This document shows positions 44,285-56,919 of a DNA stretch of 64,000 nucleotides, one piece after another. Source of the DNA: Dracaena cambodiana (lineage: Eukaryota > Streptophyta > Magnoliopsida > Asparagales > Asparagaceae). The translations under genes were made by a program, and so were the position numbers. The stretch is taken from assembly GCA_036321105.1 (NCBI GenBank), contig JAYEPQ010000005.1:45350529-45414528 (forward strand), read 5' to 3'. The notes under the pieces were generated by a model. It was not told the DNA's origin. It did not search any database and saw only the letters and a list, made by a program, of their open reading frames with translations. How positions within the stretch are numbered: the first letter of the stretch is position 1; each line of letters opens with the position of its first letter.

Positions 44285-45718
44285 TGATGTGATAAATTAC
44301 TGCAAGTGCACAGTATCGGTGTAGCGTTGTATAGGTCGTCCTACAGGGATCTAAAGTGTTTTGCGATTTCTTATTCTTTCCTTAGTCTAAAGGACTAACT
44401 ATGAGATTTTAGATCAAGAGAAGATTAGTTTAAGTTCTAGAGATTAGCCTAGGAACTCGAAACCATTAGAATAATAGCCTAATAATGAATTATCTCTTTC
44501 TTCCTAACTTTTTGATTATGCACGGTTAAGTAACATATTAAAAAGGTGATCTTTATAATTTGATTTTAATCGAATGTCCCTAAGTATGACCTATCAAGTG
44601 ATGCGCAAGTATAGACTATCAAAGATAACACTTTTCTTAAAAACAAATCATATCAAATAGAAAATCTCATAAACAAAAGAAAAGAAATAAACTTCAAACC
44701 CTAATCTAAGCATAGGCTATCAAAAAACCTAATTCAAGTATAACCTATCAAAGAAATCAGATTTACAAGTTTATTCAAGTCAATTTATTTATAGGAAAAT
44801 CTCTATTGATAATTCTAAAAACAAACAAAGAATAAGATTCTAAACTTCATCTAAGTATAGATTATCAAAATATTAATTAAGCATAATCTATCAAAAAATT
44901 ATGATTTGTGAACTCCATCTTTTATTTATTTATAGAAAAATCATAATTTTATTTCTTTCTAGGAAGAAGATGAGATAAATCCATGTTAGATCTATTAAAC
45001 TAACTTCATATACATCCTAGGGCTAAAGAAATTAGCTACTCATATTTCTAATAAGCAAAAATCAAATCTTTATTCATGAAAGCAAATAAATCTAATCTAG
45101 AAAGCAATAAAACCTAAACTAGAAAGCAATTATCTCTATCTAAAAAGCAAATAAATAACTAAAAGCAATGGCTTACCTCTGGAGTACAGTATTGTGGTCG
45201 TTACCACTTCAGCAAAACCCTAATTTTATTAAATTAAAAACGAGTACAAAACTTCAGGATCTCTTTTAGAATACAAGAATACGGCCAATATATAGGCTTC
45301 GAAAATCCAAACCCAATTCTAATACAATTGAGAAACTACAAGATTACAACAAAGCTACGAGAAAAATTTTAGCGCATGGGGCCCACATAGTTCCGCCAAT
45401 TGGCGGGTCCTATTGCTAAATAGCGGCCAAATAGTAGCTTTTGGTCATGAAATTCTTTTCACACGAGTTTCTATTCTTGTAGACTTGGTATTCCTGACTG
45501 TATTTGACTTTTACTCTCTTCAGCATCGTAGTCTCGTAGTTTTACTCACTTTAGAAACTTTTCTGGCTTGATTTCCTACTCCAACTCTGATTTCATGCCA
45601 TCCCCTTATACGAATCGGATTACCTAAAAAAGACACTAAAAATACCCGAGTAGCATTTATTTATTTACAAAAAATAGCTAAAGTATGGAAGGAAAAATAC
45701 AATATATGATACTCATCG
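44285..45718 (-). repeat. Element D 3' LTR
   Basis: It starts TGATGTGATAAATTACTG and ends ATACTCATCG, where G replaces the terminal A. CCGCCAATTGGCGG lies at 45395-45408. The polypurine tract complement CACCCCCACACCTAT follows at 45719. Confidence 0.92.
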
Positions 45719-45733
45719 CACCCCCACACCTAT

Positions 45734-47070
45734 CTTTTACTAGTCCTCGAGCAAAACCTAAACCTAAAAAGAAAAAAAAATCCTAACTCACTTTCGCAGC
45801 ACTTAGCACGTGCAACAAGCCTTTAAACCCCTAGGTTGTCCTAGTGGACTAGTTGTGTCTCGTGAGGGTTTGCAGTGAATATACCCACAAAATTCATGAA
45901 GAAAATAGATTAAGAAATAAAGAAAAGAAAAATAAGGATAACCAAAAATCAAGAAAAATAAAAATTTTATACAGAAGAAAATTAAAATCTTTTTTTTATG
46001 ATATTTTCATCAATTAATCTCACTAATATACAAACTCAAGAACGCATTTAGATTATCAATTTTCAAATCGAGCGTCATATCAGATACACTTATCATTTTA
46101 ATTAAAAATTTAAATCCTATCTTTCAATACTCACTGACAGATAATCCATTAGCTCCTATACATCTATGTGCACGTGTGATAGTCTACTTCGATTTTGGAC
46201 TCCAACTCTAACTCATGATTCATCTCCTCTCTCATAATAAGTTTTTTTTTCTTTTTTTCTCTTTTTTTAAGAATATTTCACCTTTCATGCGAATATTCAC
46301 GCTTGCTTATGCACAACATACCCGATTACTTAGTTCATACTCTTTTTTTTTCTTTTTTTAGAATATTTCACCTTTCATGCGAATATTTACGCTTACTCAG
46401 GGGCAAAGTACCCGATTACCCAGTTCATACTCTCTTTTTTCACTCTTGAAGCTATTGCCTTAATACCAGGCGTACCCCATTATTTTATCACTCTCAAGGC
46501 TGTTGCCTTAGGCTCACCCCATTATTTTATTCTCACTTTTTTCTTTTTTTTCTTCTTTTTTTTAGAGAGAGAAGACTTACTCAATCGTTATCATCTTTGT
46601 CCTTAACCTAATAAACTATTGTGAAGTGAAAAATAGATGTATATTTGCCTCAAAACTGCTGTTGGCGGTATTTATTTTTCAGATTTTAATATTTTTCATA
46701 AAATTCAAAGTGTATCATCCATTCTACTCTCCTATCCAATTTCAAATCTAAATTTGTTCCTTTATTTATAATTACGCTGATCTATTGATAAAATACATAA
46801 ATTTGTTGTTAAATTTAATTTTTTAATTAATTTTTTTTTCAGTTTTTTTAAATTTTTTTCAGTTAGTTACCCTAAAAACTACCCAAAATGTAAAATAAAG
46901 AAAGCTAAAAATCTAAAAAAAATAAAATCCTAAAAATCCTAAAAAATAAAAATTCCTATCCACTCCCCCACACCTAAACTTATGTATGCCCTCATACACA
47001 AACTAAGAATGGTAAAATAAATAAGAAAATTATTATACAAATACTATACAAATAAAGAGAGTCGTAAAAG
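45734..47070 (-). other. Element D 3' noncoding region
   Basis: AT-rich and homologous to 25896-27240 of E, including the TTTCATGCGAATATTYACGC modules (46320-46400). No gene is seen. Confidence 0.6.
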
Positions 47071-50010
47071 TTACGATCTCAATATCATCACACTATTAAC
47101 GCATGGAAAACAGTTACGACCTCTCGATTGCCTCTCACTTTCATAGTGTGTGCATTTTAAACATGAAGTGGGTGCATTATTATATCTCATCAGCCTCCTA
47201 CGAGTCACGAAATTACCTGTCTGCTTCTTATGTCGTCCTCGCTTTTTCTTTGGCCACATGCAAGCATTAATAATTAGATTAAAGAATTTTTTATTATAAA
47301 CCTGCCAATTATCGTTAGTAACAAGTATACATGTAGAAATATCATGAGGTGAGAAGAGTGCAATATGATCAAGTGAATGTGGTGGTGGCTCTTCTAACTC
47401 ACGAAGTAATGCGAGCTCCTCTGCAAATAAATCCTCAAAAGTTTGCTCATAATTCAATGGCACATTTGCACAAGTATCATCATATATAGAATCAGTATAT
47501 GCTAATTCATCTAATAATATGAGCTCATCTTTGAACAATTACTCAAATGAGGGTTCATCATCAGTGCAAGAGGTCGAATGAGAGTGCAAATTACGAATCA
47601 TGTTGACCTCAATGAGGGAGCTCGTTGCGTGCTCATCCATATTAAATATGTTCAATGCTACAGTCATATTCCCAAACGATAACTTCATGAGGCCACTCCA
47701 ACAATCAATTAATACATTTGATGTTGCAAGGAAAGGTCTATCCAAGATAACGGGAATTTGATTTCGTGGATTGAAGATCGGCTCAGTTTCTAAGACAATG
47801 AAGTCTATAGGAAAGATAAACTCGCCGACCTTAATGAGCACATTTTCTACCATACCAAGTAGTCTCTTAATCGAACGATCAGCTAACTGTAATGTGACCT
47901 TGGTAGATTGAAGTTTTCTTAACCCCAGTTGCTGATAAACAGTGTAAGGAAGCAAGCTGACACTTGCCCCTAGATCAAGCAACGCCCTATCAAATGTAGT
48001 ATTCCCAATGATGCATGAGATTGTAGGGAAACCTAGATCTTTGTACTTGATAGGCAAAGAGTTAGAGAGGATATGTGATATATTTGCAGTAAGAAAAACT
48101 TTCTCAGGAACGTTTCTTACTCGTTTCTTAGTACACAAATCCTTGAGGAATTTAGCATAAGTAGGAACCTGTTGTATAATATCAAGGAGTGGAATATTAA
48201 TTTTCACCTGCTGAAATGTTTCAAGAATCTTTTCTACTTGCGGTGAAGGCTTCCTAAGCCAATTGGGATATGGTGCTTTCGGCTTAGGAACAGGTTCTTC
48301 CAAATGATCATGTGACGATGATGGAGATGATGGAGATGGTCGTGGAGAAAGGGGTGGAAGAGATGATGCAGCCTGCGAGATAGTAGGAGTGGGATTAGGG
48401 GGCATGGCTATATTATTGTCCACTTGCTTGCCAGATCTAAGTGTGTGAATGGCATTACATTGGTGGACATGCGACTGATTGGAGTTTGAGGAACTGGCAT
48501 TAGGGTTCGTTATGGGTTGACTTGAAAAGGTACTCTGGCCACATTCACTCATCTGACTCGCTCATTGTCTAACCTACTGCTCTATATTTTTTATAGATTG
48601 AGAGTTCACGAGCAGTTGCTGACCTGTACTTTGAATAAAATCAGCTGACACTTTCATAAGATTTTGCATGTGTGTGTCAAGGTTGGACATATACGTGTCA
48701 AACTTGGAACGAGACTTGAGAAGATTTTCAATGTGCTTCTCAAGTGACTGAAGTCGCTTTTCTTATTCATTATTAGAAACCTGTTGTGGATGTGAGTGAT
48801 TTTGTGTAAGGGGTCTATTCTGGTTATTCCCATAATTTGATGCATTTGGGTGTTGATAAGCACCCACATTTGGGTGTTGATAAGCATCCACATTTGGTCT
48901 TGGAAACTGACCATTGGCTGGAGGTTGCATGTTAGGATTAGGGGCCCCGTGATATTGCCCCTGAACCCATAATAAATTTGAATGGTTTCTCCAGCCAGGA
49001 TTATATGTAGAAACGTAAGGATTATTTATAGGTCCTTGATACAAGGCGTTAGCCTGCTCAAGTGTGGGAACCATGGAATTCATTAATAATGGACACTCCT
49101 TCATAACATGATTCGGAGTTTCGCAATTAAAGCATGTGGGAACTTGAATTTGATTTACCTGACCCATCGGTGGAGTACTAGAAGTCTCCAATACTTCAAT
49201 TCTCCTTATAAGGGCTGCAATCTTAGTTTCGGCAGCTATAGAGCTGTCGACGCTATGGATCTCACCCTTATGTGCAGAAGTTGATGCACTGGGCTTCTCA
49301 GTGGGACTCTCCCACTGCATAGTTTTTCACGATAGGTCCTCAAGAAAGTCTCATGCTTCATCCTCATTCTTTCTCATGAACTTCCCCTGACACATAGACT
49401 CAAGAAGAGTTTTGGATGTATAATCGAGTCCTTCGTACACGATTTGACACAGCCGCCACTTTTCTATCGCATGGTGGGGGCACTGAGCTAATAAGTTCTT
49501 GAACCATTCTAAATATTTTTAGAAGGGTTCTCCCGGCACTTGACGAAATTGATTAATTTGATTTCGTATCATTGCCGTCTTATGCGTGGGATAATACTTC
49601 TTAAGAAACATCGTAACGAACTCATCCCAAGTAGTGATTGAATCAGTAGGCATACTGTACAACCACTTCTTGGCATTATCCTTAAGTGCAAAGGGGATGA
49701 AATGGAGCTTAATTGCGTCCTCCGATAAGTTTTGCAGTTTTATCACCACACATACTTCCTGAAATTCACTGATAAAGATATATGCATCCTCTGAATCAGA
49801 ACCAGTGAATTTACGAAGCATACTGATATACTGCGGCTTCAACTCATAGTGATTACCCGCTGCGTGTGGAAGTTTGATGCATGATGGTAATGATGTACGC
49901 AACGGGTAACATCGATCCTATAAGATCGGGATCGGCTGATCCATCTTGTCTCCTATGAACAAATCTGATCTCACAAGTCGACCAAATTGATCACTGGTCC
50001 AATGTGGCAT
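47071..50010 (-). pseudogene. Element D gag-protease polyprotein (Athila type, several stops)
   Basis: The likely minus-strand start is near 50010. The gag domain (49902-49519) contains ISEFQEVCVVIKLQNLSEDA, IKLHFIPFALKDNAKKWLYS and FLKKYYPTHKTAMIRNQINQ. A zinc knuckle CFNCETPNHVMKEC lies near 49135-49095. Protease (48552-47539) has LLDLGASVSLLPYTVYQQLG; Asp-Leu-Gly-Ala is usual in this lineage. Past a TAA at 47538 the same frame continues to a basic end, CLKCTHYESERQSRGRN, shared with the ORF end of E. Gag builds particles and protease matures them; RT and integrase are missing, so D needs a helper. Confidence 0.85.
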
Positions 50011-50406
50011 GAACCAGCGACCGTGAGTGTATGCGTGAAATTCCTAAACTAATGCAAGAAATGGGGTGTGGTGGAGATAAAAACGGTGAAATAGATATGA
50101 TCAAATAGTAAATGTGATTATTACAGTATCTAATATTTTGTTTTGTATTTTTTTACAGAATCAAAGACAAAGAATACAGATACCAGGAAAATATTGTGGG
50201 ATTCTGTACCTAAAGAGCCGCCAAATGGCGGTTTAGGCCGCTAATTTGCGGCCTAAACAGGGAATTATGTTCTCTACTTCTTTCGGCGCACTTAAAACGC
50301 TTATTTAGTTCTATTTATTTTCCTGTATCTGCACTTTCTTGTCTCTGAACACTCAGCACACACTATTAATCCCGTAAAACGTCAGAAAAAGCAAGAAAAA
50401 TACCGT
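50011..50406 (-). other. Inner leader of D
   Basis: It lies between the inner primer site and gag and contains GCCGCCAAATGGCGG and GGCCGCTAATTTGCGGCC (50218-50251), the palindromes also seen in the E leader and in the LTRs. Confidence 0.65.
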
Positions 50407-50426
50407 CAATCCCCGGCAACGGTGCC
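50407..50426 (-). other. Inner primer binding site of D (tRNA-Asp type)
   Basis: The minus strand reads TGGCACCGTTGCCGGGGATT, adjacent to the partial inner LTR. One element with two primer sites is unusual and marks a recombination. Confidence 0.8.
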
Positions 50427-50433
50427 AAAAACT

Positions 50434-50690
50434 TGATGTGACAAATTACTGCAAGTGCACAGTATCGGTGTAGCGCTGTACAGGTCGTCCCACAGGGATC
50501 TAAGGTGTTTTTGCATTCCTTACTCTTTTCTTAGTCTAATGGACTAATCAAAGATTCTAATTTGAAATTGAGTTAGTCTAAATAACTTAGGATCTATAAT
50601 CCACTAATATCCAACCATGTTCTTACTTCTATTATCTTCGTCTATTATAAAAATTTGATCTTTTTAGTTTAATCTTTATTCAAAGTGCCC
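50434..50690 (-). repeat. Truncated E-subfamily LTR inside D
   Basis: It starts TGATGTGACAAATTACTG, matches the U5 side of the E LTR for about 257 bp, and stops abruptly after AAGTGCCC, where it is joined to the ORF at 50676-51749. It resembles E (CCACTAATATCCAACCATG) and not D's own LTRs. Confidence 0.85.
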
Positions 50691-51749
50691 TTTCAGAACA
50701 TTAGGTACCATAATCTCTTCCTTTTGTAGTTCCTTCCAATCTTCAAGTATTATAGGCTTGTCATATAAATTTTCTTCAAATCTGTCATCAAAATTCTCAA
50801 AAGAAAATGCTATACTAGTGGACTTATCATTAGTCAAGTTATTATGAAGGAATAAAAATTCTTCTTCACAAATTTCTTCACAATTTTCATCAAAAGAATC
50901 AAATGATAATGTGTCACTAGCAAGCTCATCATGAGAAGAATCACCAAGCAAAATATTTTCTTTATCACCAGTTTCATCATAATTATTTGCACAATGGTCT
51001 AAAATAGGTTAATCACAATGTTGAATTATAGACTCATCACGCACAAAATTATTTAACTCATTTTGAATCATATCTACTTCAAAAGATGACTGAAGTGGTT
51101 GATCATTAGAGTTAGATATGTTCAAACTATTAGATGGTTGATCTCCAAAAAGTTTAATTTGAGAAATTACTTTAAGAAGATTTTTCATACAAGATTCAAT
51201 TTGAGAGGATGATTTTTAAGATGATGATTTTAGCAAAACTTTTATATCTTCCTCTATTCTACGTCTTCGTTTTTCAGACTCAAGATCATAATTTTCCTTA
51301 TTTTTCTCAAATAATTGCATCTCAAGATCATGAGTGAAATTTGAAGAATGATATGATGGATCCATGTACATATTTGATGACAGATATGAAGTGGTTGGAG
51401 GTAGATTCTCATGACATGCATACCTCGCTTGTAATCTTTTTAATTTTTCATCTAACATATTCAATTGAATATCTTGTTCATGATTAAATGTAGAACATGA
51501 AGATAAATAGCCCATAAAAAAAGAATCAGATGGAGGACGCTCTTGGTATGGCTCTTGATTATATGCGAAATTAGAATTATTCATCCATTCATAATTGTAA
51601 TTTTGTGTATAAGAAGCGCTCGTAGATTCATTATATGTGTTGTGAATTTGATTATGACATAATCCTAGCGAACTTCCTTTCCATGGACACTGATAATAAT
51701 TATGATATAGATCAGGAAAATGATAGCAATCAGTTTGATTTTGAAACAT
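50676..51749 (-). pseudogene. Element D copy of the zinc-knuckle-led ORF (truncated)
   Basis: The minus ATG at 51749 reads MFQNQTDCYHFPDLYHNYYQ. It aligns with the E ORF along its length, but the second knuckle Cys is Phe. The frame is open for 177 codons, breaks near 51216, resumes with the acidic part (EICEEEFLFLHNNLTNDKST), and is cut off at the junction with the inner LTR. The preserved reading frame in two elements suggests it was once translated. Confidence 0.65.
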
Positions 51750-52088
51750 TTTTTTTTACTTTTTTTTTTGAAAAAGGTGGAGAGGGAGAGAGATGGAAAA
51801 GAAATAAAAAGATTAAATTTTTTTTTGTATTTTTTTACTGAACCAGAGACACGAAATACAAGTATCAAAAAATGTTTGTAGCGTTTCGTACCTTAACTAT
51901 CGCCAAATAGCGGTATAAGCCGCTAATTGGCAGCCCAAAGAGAGAATTTGGTTCTCTGCTTTTTGTCGTGCACTCAACACGCTTATCTCGTCCTGTTTCT
52001 TTTCCTGTATCTGTACTTTCTAGTCCCTACACACTCAACACACAATGTTAATCCCGTAAAACATTAGAAAAAGTAAGAAAAATACCGT
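51750..52088 (-). other. Element D outer leader
   Basis: Contains ATCGCCAAATAGCGGTATAAG and a GCCGCTAATTGGCAGCC palindrome at 51898-51935. No ORF. Confidence 0.5.
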
Positions 52089-52109
52089 CGATCCCCGGCA
52101 ACGTCGCTA
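52089..52109 (-). other. Element D outer primer binding site (decayed tRNA-Asp type)
   Basis: The minus strand reads TAGCGACGTTGCCGGGGATC, two changes from the consensus complementary to tRNA-Asp. It stands 6 bp after the LTR. Confidence 0.75.
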
Positions 52110-52115
52110 AAAACT

Positions 52116-53541
52116 TGATGTCATAAATTACTGCAAACGCACAGTGTCAGTGTAGCGCTGTACAGGTCGTCCCACAGCGATCTAAGGTGTTTTGTGATTT
52201 CTTATTCTTTCCTTAGTCTAACGGACAAACTATGAGATTTTAGATCCAGAGAAAATTAGTTTAAGTTTTAGAGGTTAGCCTAGAATCTCGAATCCATTAG
52301 AATAATAGCCTAATAATGAATTATCTCTTTCTTCCTAACTTTTTAATTATGCACGGTTAAGTAACATATTAAAAAGGTGATCTTTTTAATTTTATTTTAA
52401 TCGAGTGCCCCTAAGTATGATCTATCAAGTGATGTACAAATATAGACCATCAAGATAACACTTTTCTTCAAAACAAATTATATCAAGTAGAAAATCTCAT
52501 AAACAAAAGAAAAGAAATAAACTTCAAACCCTAATCTAAGTATAGGCTATCAAGAAACCTAATTCAAGTATAACCTATTAAAGAAATTATATTTACAAGT
52601 TTATTCAAGTCAATTTATTTATAGGAAAATCTCTATTGATAGTTCTAAAAACAAACAAAGAATAAGAATTTCAAATTTCATCTAAGCATAGATTATCAAA
52701 ATATTAAGTTAGCATAATCTATCAAATAATTATGATTTGTGAACTCCATCTTTTATTTATTTATAGAAAAATCATAATTTTATTTCTTTCTAGGAAGAAG
52801 ATTAGATAAATCCATATTAGATCTATTAAACTAACTTCATCTACATCCTAGGATTAAAGAAAATTAGCTACTCATATTCCTAATAAGAAAAATCAAATAT
52901 TTATTCATGAAAGCAAATAAATTTAATCTAGAAAGCAATAAAATCTAAACTAGAAAGTAATTAACTCTATCTAGAAAGCAAATAAATAACTAAAAGCAAC
53001 GACTTACCTCTGAAGCACAGTATTATGGTCGTCACCCCTTCAGCAAAATCCTAATTTTATTAAATTAAAAATGAGTACAAGACTTCAGGATCGCTTTTAG
53101 AATACAAGAATACGGCCAATATATAGGCTTCGAAAATCCAAACCCAATTCTAATACAATTGAGAAACTACAAGATTACAACGAAGCTACGGGAAAAATTT
53201 TAGCGCATACATAGTTCCGCCAATTGGTGGGTAATTCCGCTAAATAGCGGCCAAATAGTAGCTTTTGGTCATGAAATTCTTTTCACACAAGGTTCTGGTC
53301 TTGTAGACTTGGTATTCCTGACTGTATTTGACTTTTACTCTCTTCAGCATCATAATCTCGTAGTTTTACTCACTTTAGAAATTTTTCTGGCTTGATTTCC
53401 TACTCCAACTCTGATTTCATGCCATCTCCATGTACGAATCGGATTACCTGAAAAAAACACTAAAAACACCCGAGTAGTATTTATTTATATACAAAAATAG
53501 ATAAAGTATGGGAGGAAAAATACAATATATGATACTCATCA
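52116..53541 (-). repeat. Element D 5' LTR
   Basis: 1426 bp, ending GATACTCATCA at the TSD CAAGG. It is clearly paired with 44285-45718. Confidence 0.93.
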
Positions 53542-53546
53542 CAAGG

Positions 53547-55573
53547 ATAGTATAGAGACTTCAGTATCATCTTCAAAGAATCGGGCTACGAACTCACGTT
53601 CTACATCAGCCCATGATTTAATTGTTCCCTGGGGTAGCTGCATGAACCAGGTAAATGCGGGCCCCCGTAAAGTGCTCGCAAATATCTTAGTCATAGTCAG
53701 ATCATTCCCCATGAGGTGTCCTGTCTGCGACAGAAAGTAGAAGATGTGCTGTTGCGGCAAACCTTTACCGTCGAATGACTGAAGGTTCAACGGTATATAT
53801 TTTGCAAGATAAGGTACGCTCTCCCATTCTATGGGATAGAGACGGACTACCCCCACCTTTTGCAGTTTTTTGCGATGAAGGAGAGTTTGTAGTTGGTTCT
53901 CCATCTTCTCTATTTTTTCTACATGAGAGTTGATGATAACCTTCACTTCCTCTTCCTCTTTTGAATGAGGAGGTACTTCTACATCCTCGTCCTCACTGTC
54001 TTCATTTATTTGGATGGGTCGTTTTCCTTTCTGTCGATCAGAAACGGACGATGAGGATTGGCTCTTTTTAGTTTGAGCTAACAACTCAATTAAAAATTGT
54101 TTCATTTCTTCTATGGTCTCCTCTTGCTGTTCGAGACGTTTTTCTTGTCTCTCAAGCCTTCCAGAGACTTCTTCTAGACGCACGTCCTCTGACTCAATAG
54201 AAACTCCTTTTAACCCTAGAGTGATTTCATTATCTGAAGGGTTGTTTCTGACCACCTTTTTGCCTTTATTAACCATATGCAATGAGGTGGCAGGCAGATC
54301 AGTTCCAGAGCACACCTTTTTCACTGTCCGTATTCTTTTGGATTCGGTAATCCGCTCAAAAACGGACAGTTTCAAGTTGCATTTGCAGTTTGATAGAACA
54401 GTTGAGATCAGTTGTTCGCATTGGCAGTGAGAAATATTTTGTGAGGAGTTCTTCTTCCAATTGAGATACTCTCTCAAATCTTGAGGTACCTTCTCATCTC
54501 TATTTGCATCTTGACGCCTCTTGCATCGTAAATTCGGTTCATAATACTGGAGAGTTTGCAATATTTCAGGGCTGAGCTCTTTTCCAGCATCAAATTGTTC
54601 TACAACCCTTCTGCGGATTCTTCTGGAGTGCACACTGGCCTGAGTAGTTGTGTGGGTCCCGCGTGCCTCTCATAGAGAGATTAAAATATTTGGTGTATGT
54701 TGCGTGCACACCAAAGGCGTGCTTGAAGAGACATGAGAGTTGTGTTCATTGAACGTAACCCATAGTTTCTTCCGCGAAGTGGAATCTACGGGGTGCAACC
54801 CGCGGTTGCATCTGCGGGATGCAACCTGCGGTTGCAACTGCGGGTTTGCACCCGTGGGTTTGTTCCCACTGGGTGCAATCCGCGGTTGCACCCGCGGTTG
54901 CAAGCCGCGGGTTGGCACCCGCGGTTGCAAGCCACGGGATGCCACCCGCGGTTGCAAGCCACGGGTTGGCACCCGCGGTTGCAAACCGCGGGTTTAAACC
55001 TGTGGGGTTACTTCCGCGGGATACAACCCGCGGCTCCATCCGTGGGTTTGCTCTGAAATTTTTCACTGTCTCAGAGTTTTCTGCAACCCTTCCTGTATGA
55101 TTGAGGCGTGCTCGTTGAGTTTTACGTCTTAGATTTCTCTTTTGGGAGCGGGTTAAGGTCTTATTTGACTTTTGGCTTGACTTTGGAACGGGCGATAACG
55201 CTGTGTTCTTGACAGACGATGACGTCTTGTCAGTTTCAACGGGCGATGACGCCTCGTAAGTATTGAATGGCGATAACGCCTTTTCAATTTTGGCGGGCGA
55301 TGACGCCTCGCCTTGTTTAACAGTTTCAACGGGCGATGACGCCTCGTAGGTATTGAATGGCGATAACGCCTTTTCAATTTTGGTGGGCGATGACGTCCGT
55401 CTTGTTTAATCGTCGCCCGGCGATGACGCCTGGGCTCCGAATCCGAGGATGATAGGAACTCCTTGTATTTTTACTGGTCAACCTCCACGACTAGCGTCTC
55501 AACCATTGAGCCGATCCGCACCCGGTCGGACTGCGCCACCAAATTCTCTGTGGTAAATAGAGGGACTCTCACT
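53547..55573 (-). pseudogene. Element B gag, N-terminal and central part
   Basis: Minus frames run 55570 to 53547: NLVAQSDRVRIGSMVETLVV, then GGCG-hairpin repeats (55190-55440, with an internal duplication of about 95 bp and a frameshift), then the CCCGCGGG field (54790-55045). A 364-codon open stretch (54633-53539) carries YYEPNLRCKRRQDANRDEKV, EQLISTVLSNCKCNLK, NEDSEDEDVEVPPHSKEEEE, SFDGKGLPQQHIFYF and FTWFMQLPQGTIKSWADVER. D cuts it at 53547. Confidence 0.83.
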
Positions 55574-55578
55574 GTGAT

Positions 55579-56242
55579 TGTAGATAAAAAAAAAAAAAAA
55601 AAAAAAATTCATTTTTGCTAAGTGGGCACACCCGCGGGTTGCACCCGCGGGTTGCCACCCGCGGGTTGCATCCCGCGGGACCCCCGCGGGATGCCACCCG
55701 CGGGAGCACCCGCGGGTTGCAACCCGCGGGAGCCCCCGCGGGTTGCCACCCGCGGGAAGATTCCCGCGGGTGGCAACCCGCGGGGGCGATCCCGCGGGTT
55801 GCCACCCGCGGGTTGTTTTTCGTTGTTTTCCCGTTATTTTATTTCCTATTTTATTTTCCTGATATCCCGTGATCCGCTTTTTCAAGAGAGAATTGAGCCG
55901 GATTTGGAGCTTCTTCGGTTTATAAAATACAGGAATTTAACGAGAGAGGGGACTTTGGAGTTTTGACTTTTGGATTTTTGGGGGGAGATCCTTTCGGAAA
56001 GAGTCCAATTTTCCAGAGTCCAAATATCCAGAGAGGTGTTCCTCAATTCAGAGAGATCGGATCGTCAACGGAGTACAGAAACAAAGCTCCACCGCTGCCA
56101 GACCCACAAAAATAAAGGGGAATCGAAATCAATCGATCCCCATTCTTGTAATCTCGATTTTCTATTTTGTAATTTTTCTTTTATTGCTATAATTCAAAAT
56201 TAAATTGGCATATAAAGGAAGATTCAATTTTTCGGGCAAACA
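55579..56242 (+). repeat. Element C 5' LTR
   Basis: It starts TGTAGATAAAA. A dense CCCGCGGG field lies at 55628-55820 and a TATA box at 55921-55927. The end GGGCAAACA is followed by the primer site at 56248 (TGGCGACCACAGTGGGAG). A start codon at 56209 would read through the primer site. Confidence 0.93.
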
Positions 56243-56299
56243 AGAATTGGCGACCACAGTGGGAGTTTGGGCGGCGCAATCCAATCTTAAATTTTTTTT

Positions 56300-56497
56300 T
56301 TTTTCGGAGCCTAGGCGTCATCGCCGGGTAACGATAAATAAATGTGAGGCGTCATCGCCCACCAAAATTGACAAGACGTCATCGTCTGTCAAAAAAAAAA
56401 AATAATAAAAAAAATTATGAGGCGTCATCGCCCATAAAAAAAAAATTGAGGCGTCATCGCCCAAAAAAAAAAAAATGACAAGACGTCATCGTCTGTC

Positions 56498-56529
<32 letters not shown>

Positions 56530-56565
56530 GGCGTTATCGCCCAAAAAAAAAAATTGACAAGACTG
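56300..56565 (+). repeat. GGCG hairpin repeats with poly(A) expansions in C
   Basis: About eight copies of GAGGCGTCATCGCCC or AGACGTCATCGTCT are separated by long A runs of 9-25 bases. In F, G and B the same words are part of gag; here the frame is destroyed by A-run length changes. Confidence 0.8.
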
Positions 56566-56574
56566 GATACAACT

Positions 56575-56895
56575 CCAGGATGCAACCCGCAGATGGAATC
56601 TTGGGACCCGCGTAGCTGCAACCCGCATATGGAAGCACGGGATGCAACCCGCAGATGGAATCTTGGGACCCGCGTGGACGCAACCCGCATATGGAAGAGC
56701 GGGATGCAACCCGCAGATGGAATCTTGGGACCCACATGGACGCAACCCACATATGGAAGAGCGGGATGCAACCCGCAGATGGAATCTTGGGACCCACATG
56801 GACGCAACCCACATATGGAAGCGCGGGACACAACCCGCAGATGGAAGCGCGGGCGCGGGACGCAACCCACAGATGGGTGGGACCCATCTGGGTCA
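56575..56895 (+). repeat. 62-bp tandem repeats in C
   Basis: Four to five units of GATGCAACCCGCAGATGG, TCTTGGGACCC and CGCAACCCGCATATGGAAG with a 62-bp period. They occupy the position of the CCCGCGGG field of gag and give meaningless open frames on both strands. Confidence 0.85.
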
Positions 56896-56919
56896 CCCGC
56901 ACTTTTCTCCCTCTCTCCC

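Larger units (their letters stand above)
44285..53541 (-). mobile_element. Element D: chimeric non-autonomous Athila-type element
   Basis: The LTRs are 44285-45718 and 52116-53541; the TSD CAAGG is perfect (44280-44284, 53542-53546). In minus order: LTR, tRNA-Asp primer site, leader, a zinc-knuckle-type ORF as in E (truncated), then a partial second LTR with its own primer site and leader, then Athila gag-protease, a basic ORF end, a noncoding 3' region, a polypurine tract and an LTR. No RT or integrase. The inner LTR piece belongs to the E subfamily, so D is a recombinant. Confidence 0.9.

Noticed and set aside
55569..55966. Long frames rich in RGLQPRVATRG or PAGAPAGCNPRE in the GC-rich LTR segments
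   Set aside because: They result from translating CCCGCGGG palindromes in several frames on both strands, in a promoter region upstream of TATA.
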